Part shown: positions 49,491 through 57,101 of the stretch, in pieces
How positions within the stretch are numbered: position 1 is the stretch's first letter
Layout of the letters: every line of letters begins with the position of its first letter
Source: CBDCPI01 sp965220245
Lineage (GTDB): Bacteria; Chloroflexota; Dehalococcoidia; Lucifugimonadales; UBA3495
Direction of reading: 5' to 3'
Assembly: GCA_965220245.1 (NCBI GenBank)
Contig: CBDCPI010000011.1
Location: 124,001 to 188,000 of the forward strand
Length of the DNA: 64,000 bases
The notes under the pieces: model-generated
The model's database searches: none
What the model was told of the DNA's origin: nothing
What the model saw: only the letters and a program-made list of their open reading frames with translations
Translations under genes and position numbers: made by a program

Positions 49491-50524
49491 AGGGGCAGCG
49501 AGACCGCTTGGCCGGTCTGGGCGCTTCGCGTGACGGCTTCGGTCCACTCCATGTAATGCACGCCTACGTCGAAGGGAGTGTGGCTGACCTGCTCCTCGCC
49601 TCGGATGGCGGAAATGAACTCCTCTTCGACCCGCCAGGAGTATTGGTTTTCCGGAGGGTTGGCAATCTCCGCCAACTGGACATCGCCCCTTTTTCCACCG
49701 TGGAGGTTGAGCCGCCCGTCCAAGTGCAAAGTGCCCTCGCTGCCATAGAGCCAGATATCGTTGCCCGGCGAAAGACCGGTCACGGCGCTAACCCGTAGGT
49801 GAGCTTGGGCGCCATTGGCCAACTGGCATAGAACGTCGACGTGGTCCGGGATGGTTACGCCGACTCGGTTCCCTTCTTCATCCTGCCGGTAAGGCACGTT
49901 GACCCGGGTCATGGCCGTAACCTTGGTGGCCCGGCCGACCCATCGAATCATTGCCTCGTACCAGATTCCCATGCTCAGAATGTTATAGCCGCTGAGATCA
50001 CGGTTGTGGCGCCAATGGAGCGGGCTGCTGGTGTCGACGAAGTCGGGCCCCAAGACCTGGACCTCTACGGCCATCAGCTCGCCCAGATAACCGTCGTTCA
50101 CCAGTTGTTGAATCAAGTTGTCCACGCGGAAGGTCATGGGCGAAGGGACAATTTGGGTCACCAAGTCCGGCCTGGCCCGAGAAGCGTTGAGCATATCGTG
50201 AGCTTCCTGGGCATTGGAGGCCATGCGCGCCTCGCAGAGGACGTGTTTACCCTTCTCTAGGGCCGCCAAGGTCAGGGTGCGGTGCATGTATGGCCAAGTG
50301 CCGATGCAGACCGCGTCTAAGCTCTCGTCCTCCAACAGTTGCTGCCAGTTGTCGTAGACTTGAGGAATATTGAACTGGTCGGCCACCCTTCGCCCCGACT
50401 CGGCCGAACGGTTGGCCACCGCCGCAATCTCCACTCCGGAGACTTGTTGAAAGCCTGGAATGTGCCGGTCGCGAGTGTTGCGGCCTGCTCCGATTAGACC
50501 CACGCGGACAGCTTGGCTGGCCAT
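49487..50524 (-). CDS. Gfo/Idh/MocA family oxidoreductase, copy 2 of pair
   Basis: Encodes 345 residues. The N-terminal Rossmann fold is VRVGLIGAGRNTRDRHIPGF, then VCIGTWPYMHRTLTLAALEK and GKHVLCEARMASNAQEAHDM, where the usual EKP catalytic Lys motif reads CEARM. The C-terminal beta-sheet domain holds GYNILSMGIWYEAMIRWVG. Substrate probably a sugar, polyol or other hydroxy compound. It and the next gene upstream are paralogues with nearly matching landmarks. AGGAGG precedes ATG 50524. Confidence 0.9.
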   Translation of the reverse strand: MASQAVRVGLIGAGRNTRDRHIPGFQQVSGVEIAAVANRSAESGRRVADQFNIPQVYDNWQQLLEDESLDAVCIGTWPYMHRTLTLAALEKGKHVLCEARMASNAQEAHDMLNASRARPDLVTQIVPSPMTFRVDNLIQQLVNDGYLGELMAVEVQVLGPDFVDTSSPLHWRHNRDLSGYNILSMGIWYEAMIRWVGRATKVTAMTRVNVPYRQDEEGNRVGVTIPDHVDVLCQLANGAQAHLRVSAVTGLSPGNDIWLYGSEGTLHLDGRLNLHGGKRGDVQLAEIANPPENQYSWRVEEEFISAIRGEEQVSHTPFDVGVHYMEWTEAVTRSAQTGQAVSLPL

Positions 50525-50552
50525 GGAGGACCTCCTGTTCTCTTGGGAACCG

Positions 50553-51620
50553 CTATAGCGGCAACGAAATCGCCTTCCCGGTCTGGGCGCTGCGGGTTAC
50601 GGCTTCGGTGAACTCCATATACTGAACGCCGGCGTCAAAGGGAGTATGAGTAACCGGCTCTTGGCCCCGGATAGCTTTGATGAATTGCTCTTCCACTCGC
50701 CATTTGCCTCGCATATCGTCAGCTATCGGCAACTCGGATAGCTCCTTGTCCCCGCGGCGGCCGCCGTAAATGTTCTTTATCGGGGGGCCGTTTAGGTGCA
50801 GTGTGGCTTCGCTGCCGAAGAGCCAAAGCTCCAATCCCATTTGCAGCCCGGTAGCAGTGCTCCAACTCATATCCGCTTGAGCGCCGCAAGCCATTTCGCA
50901 GAGCACGTTCACGTGGTCGGGTATCGAGATTGCCCGCATTGCGCCGTTTTCATCGATCCGTTGGCGGACATTTACCTTGGTCATGGCCATGACCTTGGTG
51001 GCTGGGCCGACCAAACGCATGATTGCCTCGTACCAGATACCCATCCCCATGATGTTGTACCCGCTAAGAGTGCGGTCTTGCCGCCAATGGAGTTGACCGT
51101 CGTAGTCGATAAAGGTGTCGGCCCGGTCTTGCCGCCCGTGGAAATCCGTTACGCGGAGACGTACCGCCAACAACTCTCCCAAGTACCCGTTGGCGATCAG
51201 CTCTTTCAAGGTGGGCTCGGTCTCCAAGGTCATTGGCGCTGGCACGATCTGGGTAACCAAGTGGGGTTTTTGCCGGGAGGCGTCCAGCATTTCGTGGGCC
51301 TCGCTGGCGTCCATAGACATCCGGGCCTCGGTCAGCACGTGCTTGTTGTTATTCAAGGCCGCCAGCACCATCGTGCGGTGCATGTAGGGCCAAGTGCCGA
51401 TGCAGATGGCATCGGTATCGTCGGCCTCAATTAGTTCCACCCAGTTGTCGTACACCCTGGGAATCTCATACTCGCTGGCGATTCTTTCGCCTGATTCCCG
51501 GCTCCGGTTGGCCACGCTCACTATTTCGACGCCGTCTTGTTCCCGAAAACCTGGAATGTGCCTTAGACGGGTGTTGGCGCCCGCGCCGACCAGACCTACC
51601 CGGATTATTCCGTTCTGCAT
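50553..51620 (-). CDS. Gfo/Idh/MocA family oxidoreductase, copy 1 of pair
   Basis: Encodes 355 residues from ATG 51620, chosen because AAAGGAG lies 10 bases upstream; the frame is open to 51692 without support. IIRVGLVGAGANTRLRHIPG, then ICIGTWPYMHRTMVLAALNN and KHVLTEARMSMDASEAHEML show the same variant of the EKP motif (TEARM) as its neighbour, so the Lys usually needed for hydride transfer is replaced in both. GYNIMGMGIWYEAIMRLVGP is shared too. The two may form a heteromer or act on related substrates. Confidence 0.9.
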   Translation of the reverse strand: MQNGIIRVGLVGAGANTRLRHIPGFREQDGVEIVSVANRSRESGERIASEYEIPRVYDNWVELIEADDTDAICIGTWPYMHRTMVLAALNNNKHVLTEARMSMDASEAHEMLDASRQKPHLVTQIVPAPMTLETEPTLKELIANGYLGELLAVRLRVTDFHGRQDRADTFIDYDGQLHWRQDRTLSGYNIMGMGIWYEAIMRLVGPATKVMAMTKVNVRQRIDENGAMRAISIPDHVNVLCEMACGAQADMSWSTATGLQMGLELWLFGSEATLHLNGPPIKNIYGGRRGDKELSELPIADDMRGKWRVEEQFIKAIRGQEPVTHTPFDAGVQYMEFTEAVTRSAQTGKAISLPL

Positions 51621-51770
51621 CGTGTGACTCCTTTTGGCCGCCTTTAGCTTTGGTCCGCCGGCGACCCAGGAGGCAAAGGCGGAGAATAGCAATGAATGGG
51701 GGCGGCTTGGTCGATTATAGGCGACGCCGCACCCCTAGTCCAGAAGCCGCGGCAGCGCGGCAGCAGGGTC

Positions 51771-52541
51771 TTATGGGCTGTCCGGTGCGTTGATGGTGTC
51801 TTTATCCATGCCCAGCGGGGCGTCACGGGTTGCGAGCAGCGCTTCCAGGTAGGGGTTGGTCAGGACTGCTTCGATGCACTCCCTGCTTCCGGCGACGTAG
51901 GTATCGGCTAGGTCTATGTCGGTGGCTACGCACCAAGTGCGGTCTTCGGGCCACCAGATGTTTGGCGAGTCGCCCCAGAAGGGAAATTCGCCGATGATGA
52001 AAGACATGACGGAATCCAGGGAGCCGCGAAAGAGCAGGTAGTCCCGGCCCGGGGCCTTCACCCGAGAGCCGGGCTTGTATAGCCGCGAGTCGAGGTAACC
52101 ATAGCCTTCCCACAGGCAAAACCAGCATTGGCCTGGCGTTGAGGTGAATTCCCGCAGCACGTTGACCAGCGTCCGGCACTCCGCCTCCGGAATCGAGCCG
52201 ACTGACGGGTGATGGCCCCACGGCGGGTCCGGGTAGGAGAAGTCTGCTCCAAGGTTGGCGATGTATTCGAATTGCGTCCGGGGGTGGACCGTCCGCCCGG
52301 TCCATGAAGCAACCGTTGACCACCGGACCGGCTGCTCACCGCTGTCGGCGAGATATGCCGGGTGAAACACCCGGGCATAGGCGGAAAAGCCCGCGGGCAG
52401 CATTGAGCTTAGATTCCCGAATTTCTCCAGGCTTTCCTCGACCCAGCGCGCCGGGGATACAGCTTCCGAGAACTCCAGGCCGGTGGGCGCCAGCTTCTCC
52501 TGCCGTATGGGAACGCCCCCGCCCGTGGATAGCCGCCCCAT
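51771..52541 (-). CDS. hypothetical protein, partner of Uma2
   Basis: Encodes about 256 residues from Met at 52541; the frame is open to 52763 but that part overlaps Uma2. Blocks such as EKFGNLSSMLPAGFSAYARV followed by FHPAY, then CWFCLWEGYGYLD, and SPNIWWPEDRTWCVATDIDL followed by ADTYVAGS, recur in actinobacterial and chloroflexal hypothetical proteins I recall. Soluble, rich in Trp and Tyr. The true start may be upstream: a GGAGGG site lies just after the Uma2 stop, but no ATG or GTG follows it in frame. Function unknown. Confidence 0.6.
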   Translation of the reverse strand: MGRLSTGGGVPIRQEKLAPTGLEFSEAVSPARWVEESLEKFGNLSSMLPAGFSAYARVFHPAYLADSGEQPVRWSTVASWTGRTVHPRTQFEYIANLGADFSYPDPPWGHHPSVGSIPEAECRTLVNVLREFTSTPGQCWFCLWEGYGYLDSRLYKPGSRVKAPGRDYLLFRGSLDSVMSFIIGEFPFWGDSPNIWWPEDRTWCVATDIDLADTYVAGSRECIEAVLTNPYLEALLATRDAPLGMDKDTINAPDSP

Positions 52542-52659
52542 GCTGACCAAGTAGCCTTGATCGTATTGCTGCTTCAACTTTTCCAGCTCTGAATGGTCTA
52601 TTGCTTTCCCTCCATATCGGCGCGGGGCAGCAGCCGCATACCCTGAGCCGCCGGTTGTG

Positions 52660-53478
52660 TTACGGTTCCCGCAACCGGCGCAGTTGTTCGCGCAACTCCT
52701 TGGCTTCCGCTTCGGCGGCGAGCCGGGCGGACTGCTCGGCGTCGACTCGCGCTTCGGCGGCACTGGCGCGCACTTCGGCGGCGAGCCGGGCGGACTCGGC
52801 AGTTTGTTCGGAGTCGAGGACCTCCCGGTAGGTAGGCAGACGCAGTCTCGTCGCCGGGTCGTAGAAGCACAGCCACCCCTGTTCCTTCCGCACTTCCCAG
52901 GACAGGAACAGGTCTAGGGTCGGGCTGTAGCCCCGGATTGGTCCGTCGTCTTCCCGGCGGATTCCAAGCCGCTGATAGCGGCCGTTCACCAGCCGCTCAC
53001 CGATCAATGGCTCGCCGTAATACTCGCCGCCGGAGCTGTCAAACCGCCAATATTCGCCAACGCCCAACCGCTGGTACAGTTCGCGTTTCTGCCCCCTGTC
53101 GTTTTCCGCAGTGGTTTCCGAGGCTACTTCCAAGGCGAAGTCGGGCATCTTGCCCGCTTCCCAGGGCAGATACAGCCGCCGCGCCCGGATGGCGGCGGCG
53201 TCCACGCCAAAGGCCAGGTAGCAGTCGGGTCCCACCCGAATGTTCAAGTTGCTGCGGTCGTAGCAGATGAAGGTGTTGCTGCTGAGAAAAACATCGCCCC
53301 GAAGTTCCGCGTCGGAGAACCGGGCGGCCAGCAGGTACATTATTTCCCGAAGGACGGTCTCTTGATACATTGCGTCAGGCAGAGGCTCCGGCTCGTCCGG
53401 GTTGAAACAGAGGCCGCTGTAAATGTCGCCCTCTTCCCGGGTGTAGGGGATCATTTCGTGCCGGAGCTTGGAGGTCAT
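52660..53478 (-). CDS. Uma2 family (DUF820) putative endonuclease with C-terminal coiled coil
   Basis: Encodes 272 residues. The PD-(D/E)XK-like core has RVGPDCYLAFGVD (Asp) and DFALEVASETTAENDRGQKR (Glu; the Lys seen in EVKS is replaced by Ala-Ser). ELYQRLGVGEYWRFD and NGRYQRLGIRREDDGPIRGY are typical of cyanobacterial/chloroflexal Uma2. From about residue 225 an Ala/Glu-rich coiled coil follows (ESARLAAEVRASAAEARVDA). It is followed, after about 120 bases, by the hypothetical gene in the same direction. Confidence 0.85.
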   Translation of the reverse strand: MTSKLRHEMIPYTREEGDIYSGLCFNPDEPEPLPDAMYQETVLREIMYLLAARFSDAELRGDVFLSSNTFICYDRSNLNIRVGPDCYLAFGVDAAAIRARRLYLPWEAGKMPDFALEVASETTAENDRGQKRELYQRLGVGEYWRFDSSGGEYYGEPLIGERLVNGRYQRLGIRREDDGPIRGYSPTLDLFLSWEVRKEQGWLCFYDPATRLRLPTYREVLDSEQTAESARLAAEVRASAAEARVDAEQSARLAAEAEAKELREQLRRLREP

Positions 53479-53629
53479 GGCGGTCTCTCCGCGACGCAGC
53501 CGCAGGCCGACTTTCCGGCAATCTGCCGTATCCTAGCGTATCAAAATATTAACACACGTTGAGAATGGCTTTCCAATCCGGGTGTTCACCCTGACTCGTG
53601 ACAGGGCATTTTCATTGTCGGAATAAGTC

Positions 53630-53843
53630 CCCCATAGCCTTGTGAAGGCCACGTAAGAGGATGAAAGGGAGCGGGCGACTTCCGGGTTCCCCGGACACTC
53701 CACCGACGCAAAGGGAGCCTGGATTACGATTGCGCCCGAAATTGCGGATGGCTTTGTGAAAGCTACGTATGCGGATGAAAATGGGCTATATTCATAACAA
53801 TAACGGGGGGGAAGTCGCACTTGGAACGGTTTATTTTCATAAT
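53630..53843. repeat. fragments of the composite repeat
   Basis: GCCTTGTGAAGGCCACGTAA (53637) and the later ATTGCGGATGGCTTTGTGAA plus AGCTACGTATGCGGATGAAA (53740-53780) match the 6350-6390 and 14612-14650 parts of the composite repeat. The start region of signal peptidase I borders it. No gene in 53479-53843. Confidence 0.6.
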
Positions 53844-54362
53844 ATGCCAACGATAATCGGAATCGCCAAGACGTTAGTGAACCTCTTCACCTCGGCCCGT
53901 TTTGTGGTTAGCGGCAATAGCATGGCTCCAACCCTGGAGACAGGCCAGTGGGTGTTGGCAGTGCGTCCCACCCGGTCTTGGAACCGGCTCCAACGGGGTG
54001 ACATTGTAGTCTTAAACCACCCGGTGTGGCCGCAACGGACGGTTATCAAACGAATTATCGGCGTCCCCGACGAGGAAATACGCTGGGAAGGAGAGTGGGT
54101 TTACGTCAATGGCCTTTTGCTGGGTGAGGAATACGTCGGCGCTCTTGGTCCCGTCGGGCCGGGACCGGAAGGGCGGCGCCAGCAAGGAGAATGGTGGAAC
54201 GGCCCTGACGACTACTTCGTTTTGGGGGACAATCGCCAACACAGCGAGGATAGCCGGGCTTTCGGCCCGGTCGACCGTCGGCTCATTCTGGGCCGAGTCT
54301 GGTTCAGGTGCTGGCCGCTGCGGGACTGGGGTGCGCTACCGGGCCGATGTGGTTTCGGTTAG
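53844..54362 (+). CDS. lepB: signal peptidase I (S26)
   Basis: Encodes 172 residues from ATG 53844; the upstream frame is repeat-derived. A short membrane-proximal N-terminus (IIGIAKTLVNLF) is followed by the catalytic Ser26 in SGNSMAPTLETG, Lys69 in RTVIKRIIGVPDE and the C-terminal DDYFVLGDNRQHSEDSRAFG. It cleaves signal peptides after export. It is short but complete. The hydrophobic anchor is weak, so membrane attachment is uncertain. Confidence 0.9.
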   Translation: MPTIIGIAKTLVNLFTSARFVVSGNSMAPTLETGQWVLAVRPTRSWNRLQRGDIVVLNHPVWPQRTVIKRIIGVPDEEIRWEGEWVYVNGLLLGEEYVGALGPVGPGPEGRRQQGEWWNGPDDYFVLGDNRQHSEDSRAFGPVDRRLILGRVWFRCWPLRDWGALPGRCGFG

Positions 54363-54451
54363 CTTGCTCCTTCCCGGTGTGCAACCACTGGTATAAGTAG
54401 AAGGACTGGCGGCTAAGCAGCGGGAAGTTGGAGACCGGAGTCAGCTAAGGA

Positions 54452-54721
54452 TCAGAACTTCCAGAAGTTGCCTACCTGGCAGATCACGTCCACTTTGTGG
54501 ATGGCGGTGGCGGGCCAGCCCACCAGATTAATCCAGTCCTCAAAGTGGGACTGCTCTGCCGCCTCACACTCGGAAACCAGAGTGCCCGATTCCAGATCGC
54601 CATAGACCTTGAGAATAGTGGTGCGGCGGTCCGGCCGCCACTTTCGCACGGCGTCCAGTTTGTCGCGGAACTGTTCTTCGGTTATTCCGGAGACGTTATG
54701 GATGGCAATAAATCGGGCCAT
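54452..54721 (-). CDS. small hypothetical protein (DUF4242-like)
   Basis: Encodes 89 residues from ATG 54721. MARFIAIHNVSGITEEQFRD, KVYGDLESGTLVSECEAAEQ and IHKVDVICQVGNFWKF suggest a ferredoxin-like alpha/beta fold similar to DUF4242 proteins. No metal motif is certain. It follows the split dehydratase genes in the same direction with a 53-base gap. Function unknown. Confidence 0.65.
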   Translation of the reverse strand: MARFIAIHNVSGITEEQFRDKLDAVRKWRPDRRTTILKVYGDLESGTLVSECEAAEQSHFEDWINLVGWPATAIHKVDVICQVGNFWKF

Positions 54722-54774
54722 TGCGTCTATACCTCTTGTCGGACCTTGGCTATAGCGGAGTCGTTGATGACGGC

Positions 54775-55335
54775 TCAGTCTGACGGCGGCACGAAGGGGT
54801 AAGGGACCTCCGGGCCGTCCTTCAGCGGCAGCACCACCGTGGCGGTGCCGGGCATACTTTCGATGCCGTCCTGGGTCGTCATTCCGATGTCCAGATCGAC
54901 TAGGCCCATGCCGGACTTTTCCGATTTGCTGGTCACCCGGCCCCACATTATCAAGATGTCTCCTGGCACCAGCATCGCCCGGTGTTCGAACCGGGCCTTC
55001 CAAGGCCACCCTTTAGGCAAGGTCCAGTCCTTGAGGTATTGCGGGGCTACACTCTGTTTCCAAGAGCCGTGGACCAGCAGCGAAGGATTCCTATCGTGGT
55101 TGAGGCCAAAGTCCAAGTCGTAGTGGATGCGGTGGAAGTTTTCGATGGCGGCGCTCCACCGGAACAGGTGGGTCGGCGTAGGGTGGTAAATGTACTTGGG
55201 CAACTCCATCCCTTCGTACACGTCTTCATAATAGGTCTGCTGCTTGTCGCGCAGTTGCTCCGCCGTCGGCTTCTCGTTGTGGGCCAGAATCTCTTCGGGA
55301 GTCATCTTGAGCAAGTCTTCCAGAAGCACGCTCAT
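54775..55335 (-). CDS. FAS1-like/MaoC dehydratase, catalytic C-terminal-type subunit
   Basis: Encodes 186 residues from Met at 55335 (13 codons inside the longest frame), preceded by GAGG. RWSAAIENFHRIHYDLDFGL contains the HTD2-type active-site motif N-x-HRIHYD, and FGLNHDRNPSLLVHGSWKQS the substrate loop; WGRVTSKSEKSGMGLVDLDI forms later strands. It pairs with the gene at 55431, the N-terminal-type subunit, to form a double-hotdog acyl-CoA hydratase/dehydratase. Substrate unknown. Confidence 0.82.
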   Translation of the reverse strand: MSVLLEDLLKMTPEEILAHNEKPTAEQLRDKQQTYYEDVYEGMELPKYIYHPTPTHLFRWSAAIENFHRIHYDLDFGLNHDRNPSLLVHGSWKQSVAPQYLKDWTLPKGWPWKARFEHRAMLVPGDILIMWGRVTSKSEKSGMGLVDLDIGMTTQDGIESMPGTATVVLPLKDGPEVPYPFVPPSD

Positions 55336-55430
55336 CTTTTCTCTACCTCGCTCTCTTGGGGACCGGGGCGGCAATTAAACCGCCTTACCCTGGGCGGACT
55401 TCATTGAGGAGATGTCACCGGGAGGAGATG

Positions 55431-55982
55431 TCACCGGCGGATGGTCGAAGCCCTGGTGATGCAAAGCACGGCCCCGGTCTGGTTTTTGTAGGTCGTTTCG
55501 GTGGTGATTATCAGGAAAGCCTGGCCGTCCCGGCCCGACCGCTCCCGGATGTCCGAGTACCTGTTTTGGAAATAGATCGTGTCCCCGATGCTGGGGTATT
55601 GGTATATCTCCAGTTCGTTTCCGGCGTTTAGCACCCGCACCAAGTGGGTCGGGACCGGGGGCAAGGCCCCCGGACGCTCCACCCGGCCGATACCGTCGGA
55701 CTCCGGGTCCTCCTGGAAGGCCCGGGTGATGGGGTCTTCTTGGTCGGGCCGGATGCGGGTGGCCATGTAGCTCACCATGATAGGAGGCGTTATAATCTCG
55801 CCGTAGGGAGTGCTTTCTACGAATTCTTGGTCCCAATACCGGGGATCGGGGTCCATGAGGGCTTGGGTAAACCGCCGCAAATACTCTTCGTTCACATCGC
55901 CCCACGCCTCGACAACCTCGCCGCTTACCCCGATCATGGCTTGTACCTCGGGAGTGAGAACCGACTGGGTCTGCTGGGTCAT
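55431..55982 (-). CDS. FAS1-like dehydratase, N-terminal-type subunit
   Basis: Encodes 183 residues from ATG 55982 (MTQQTQ), 9 codons inside the longest frame; GAGGGACGAG precedes it. VVEAWGDVNEEYLRRFTQAL, DPDPRYWDQEFVESTPYGEI and ITPPIMVSYMATRIRP followed by the hotdog strands RVLNAGNELEIYQYPSIGDT and IYFQNRYSDI define this domain. It lies upstream of its catalytic partner with a gap of 95 bases. Confidence 0.84.
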   Translation of the reverse strand: MTQQTQSVLTPEVQAMIGVSGEVVEAWGDVNEEYLRRFTQALMDPDPRYWDQEFVESTPYGEIITPPIMVSYMATRIRPDQEDPITRAFQEDPESDGIGRVERPGALPPVPTHLVRVLNAGNELEIYQYPSIGDTIYFQNRYSDIRERSGRDGQAFLIITTETTYKNQTGAVLCITRASTIRR

Positions 55983-56062
55983 AACTCGTCCCTCACGTTG
56001 GCTTAGCATCTCCAGCCTACTCCAGAGGCTTGATCATAGTCAATACGAGGAGCTTCGGCCGG

Positions 56063-56216
56063 CAGGGCCTTTTCATTCTTGGAAATGTCATTCTGAGCCG
56101 TAGGCGAAGAATCTAAAAACCTTCAGCAAGAACTTAGTCCGAGTACCGAAGAAAGGGAATGCAGTCAGGGATTTTAGACTCTTTGCTGCGCTCAGAGTGA
56201 CAACTGAAAGACCCTG
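56063..56216. mobile_element. MITE-like inverted-repeat element
   Basis: Ends CAGGGCCTTTTCATTCTTGG and GAGTGACAACTGAAAGACCCTG are imperfect inverted repeats. The interior is a close reverse complement of 27080-27233, so the two elements derive from one another in opposite orientation. No clear target duplication is seen at this copy. It fills most of 55983-56306. Confidence 0.7.
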
Positions 56217-56306
56217 CCTTTGGCCCGGCGGCAACTATCACATTGATATGCCAGAGAGGTTTGGAGTTACCGCGACGGCCTTGGACCAACCGGGTCCCCC
56301 TTAATT

Positions 56307-57038
56307 ATGATGGTTCGACTTGTTTGTTTATTGCTGATAGCTATCGGCTTGGCCTGCGATGGCAGCCCCGTGGAGCAAGCGCCGTCGACGCCGACGTTTG
56401 GCGGGCCGGAACCAGCCACGGCCACAGCTACTCCCGCCGGGAATAGGTTGGCGACCCAAGGGCCCGGTTCCCCAGAGCCACCGGCTCCGACGGTGACCTC
56501 TTCATTATCCGTTACCCAGGAGCCTACCCTGAGCCTTAGAACGAAGCCCACGACGCAGTCCTCATCTATAGCTCCGACTCCGGTCGGCATGACTCCGACT
56601 CCGGGCGCATCCCCGGAATCCCCTGGCGGCCCGGCCAAGGGCGGGCCGATGGTCAAGGTGGGGGACGCGGAGTTTAGTGTGGAGTTGGCGGTGACGCGGC
56701 AGCAGCAGACCCTAGGCTTGTCCGGTCGGCCCTCGCTGGTGCTAGGCACTGGAATGTTGTTCATCTACGAGCATGAGGGCAGATACAACTTTTGGATGAA
56801 GGAAATGCAGTTTCCCTTGGACATCGTTTGGGTTGACTCCAATTGCCGGGTGGTCGACGTCACTTTGAATGCTTCGCCCCAGCCCGGCCTGGAACCCGAG
56901 GCGCTAACGTTGTATTCTCCCGTAGGCCCAGCCCAATACGTGCTGGAGATTAACGCCGGGGAAGCGGAGGCCAACAGCATCGGTCCAAGAGACCCGGTGA
57001 CGTTCGGTGGCGAGTTGGCCGGGCAGTACGGTTGTTAA
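56307..57038 (+). CDS. DUF192 domain lipoprotein
   Basis: Encodes 243 residues. The signal sequence MMVRLVCLLLIAIGLACDG ends in a lipobox-like IGLAC (Cys17). A Thr/Pro/Ser/Glu-rich linker (about 20-112) precedes the DUF192 domain: KVGDAEFSVELAVTRQQQTL, followed by GLSGRPSLVLGTGMLFIYEH, YNFWMKEMQFPLDIVWVDSN and LEINAGEAEANSIGPRD. DUF192 proteins are small beta-barrels of unknown function. Its end lies in a short tandem repeat. Confidence 0.85.
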   Translation: MMVRLVCLLLIAIGLACDGSPVEQAPSTPTFGGPEPATATATPAGNRLATQGPGSPEPPAPTVTSSLSVTQEPTLSLRTKPTTQSSSIAPTPVGMTPTPGASPESPGGPAKGGPMVKVGDAEFSVELAVTRQQQTLGLSGRPSLVLGTGMLFIYEHEGRYNFWMKEMQFPLDIVWVDSNCRVVDVTLNASPQPGLEPEALTLYSPVGPAQYVLEINAGEAEANSIGPRDPVTFGGELAGQYGC

Positions 57039-57063
57039 AAAGCCGGGCAGTATGGTTGTTAAA
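57017..57063. repeat. 23-base tandem duplication at the DUF192 stop codon
   Basis: GCCGGGCAGTACGGTTGTTA with AAAA is followed by GCCGGGCAGTATGGTTGTTA with AAG. The first copy encodes the last residues and stop of the DUF192 gene; the second is non-coding and directly precedes the start of the PfkB gene. Confidence 0.75.
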
Positions 57064-57101
57064 GAATGAAGGCGCTTAACCACTCTCAAAGGACTATTGC
57101 A

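Noticed and set aside
54722..55009. N-terminal extension of the small DUF4242-like gene to 55009
   Set aside because: The added part overlaps the FAS1-like dehydratase gene in another frame and shows no family similarity; the natural protein starts at ATG 54721.
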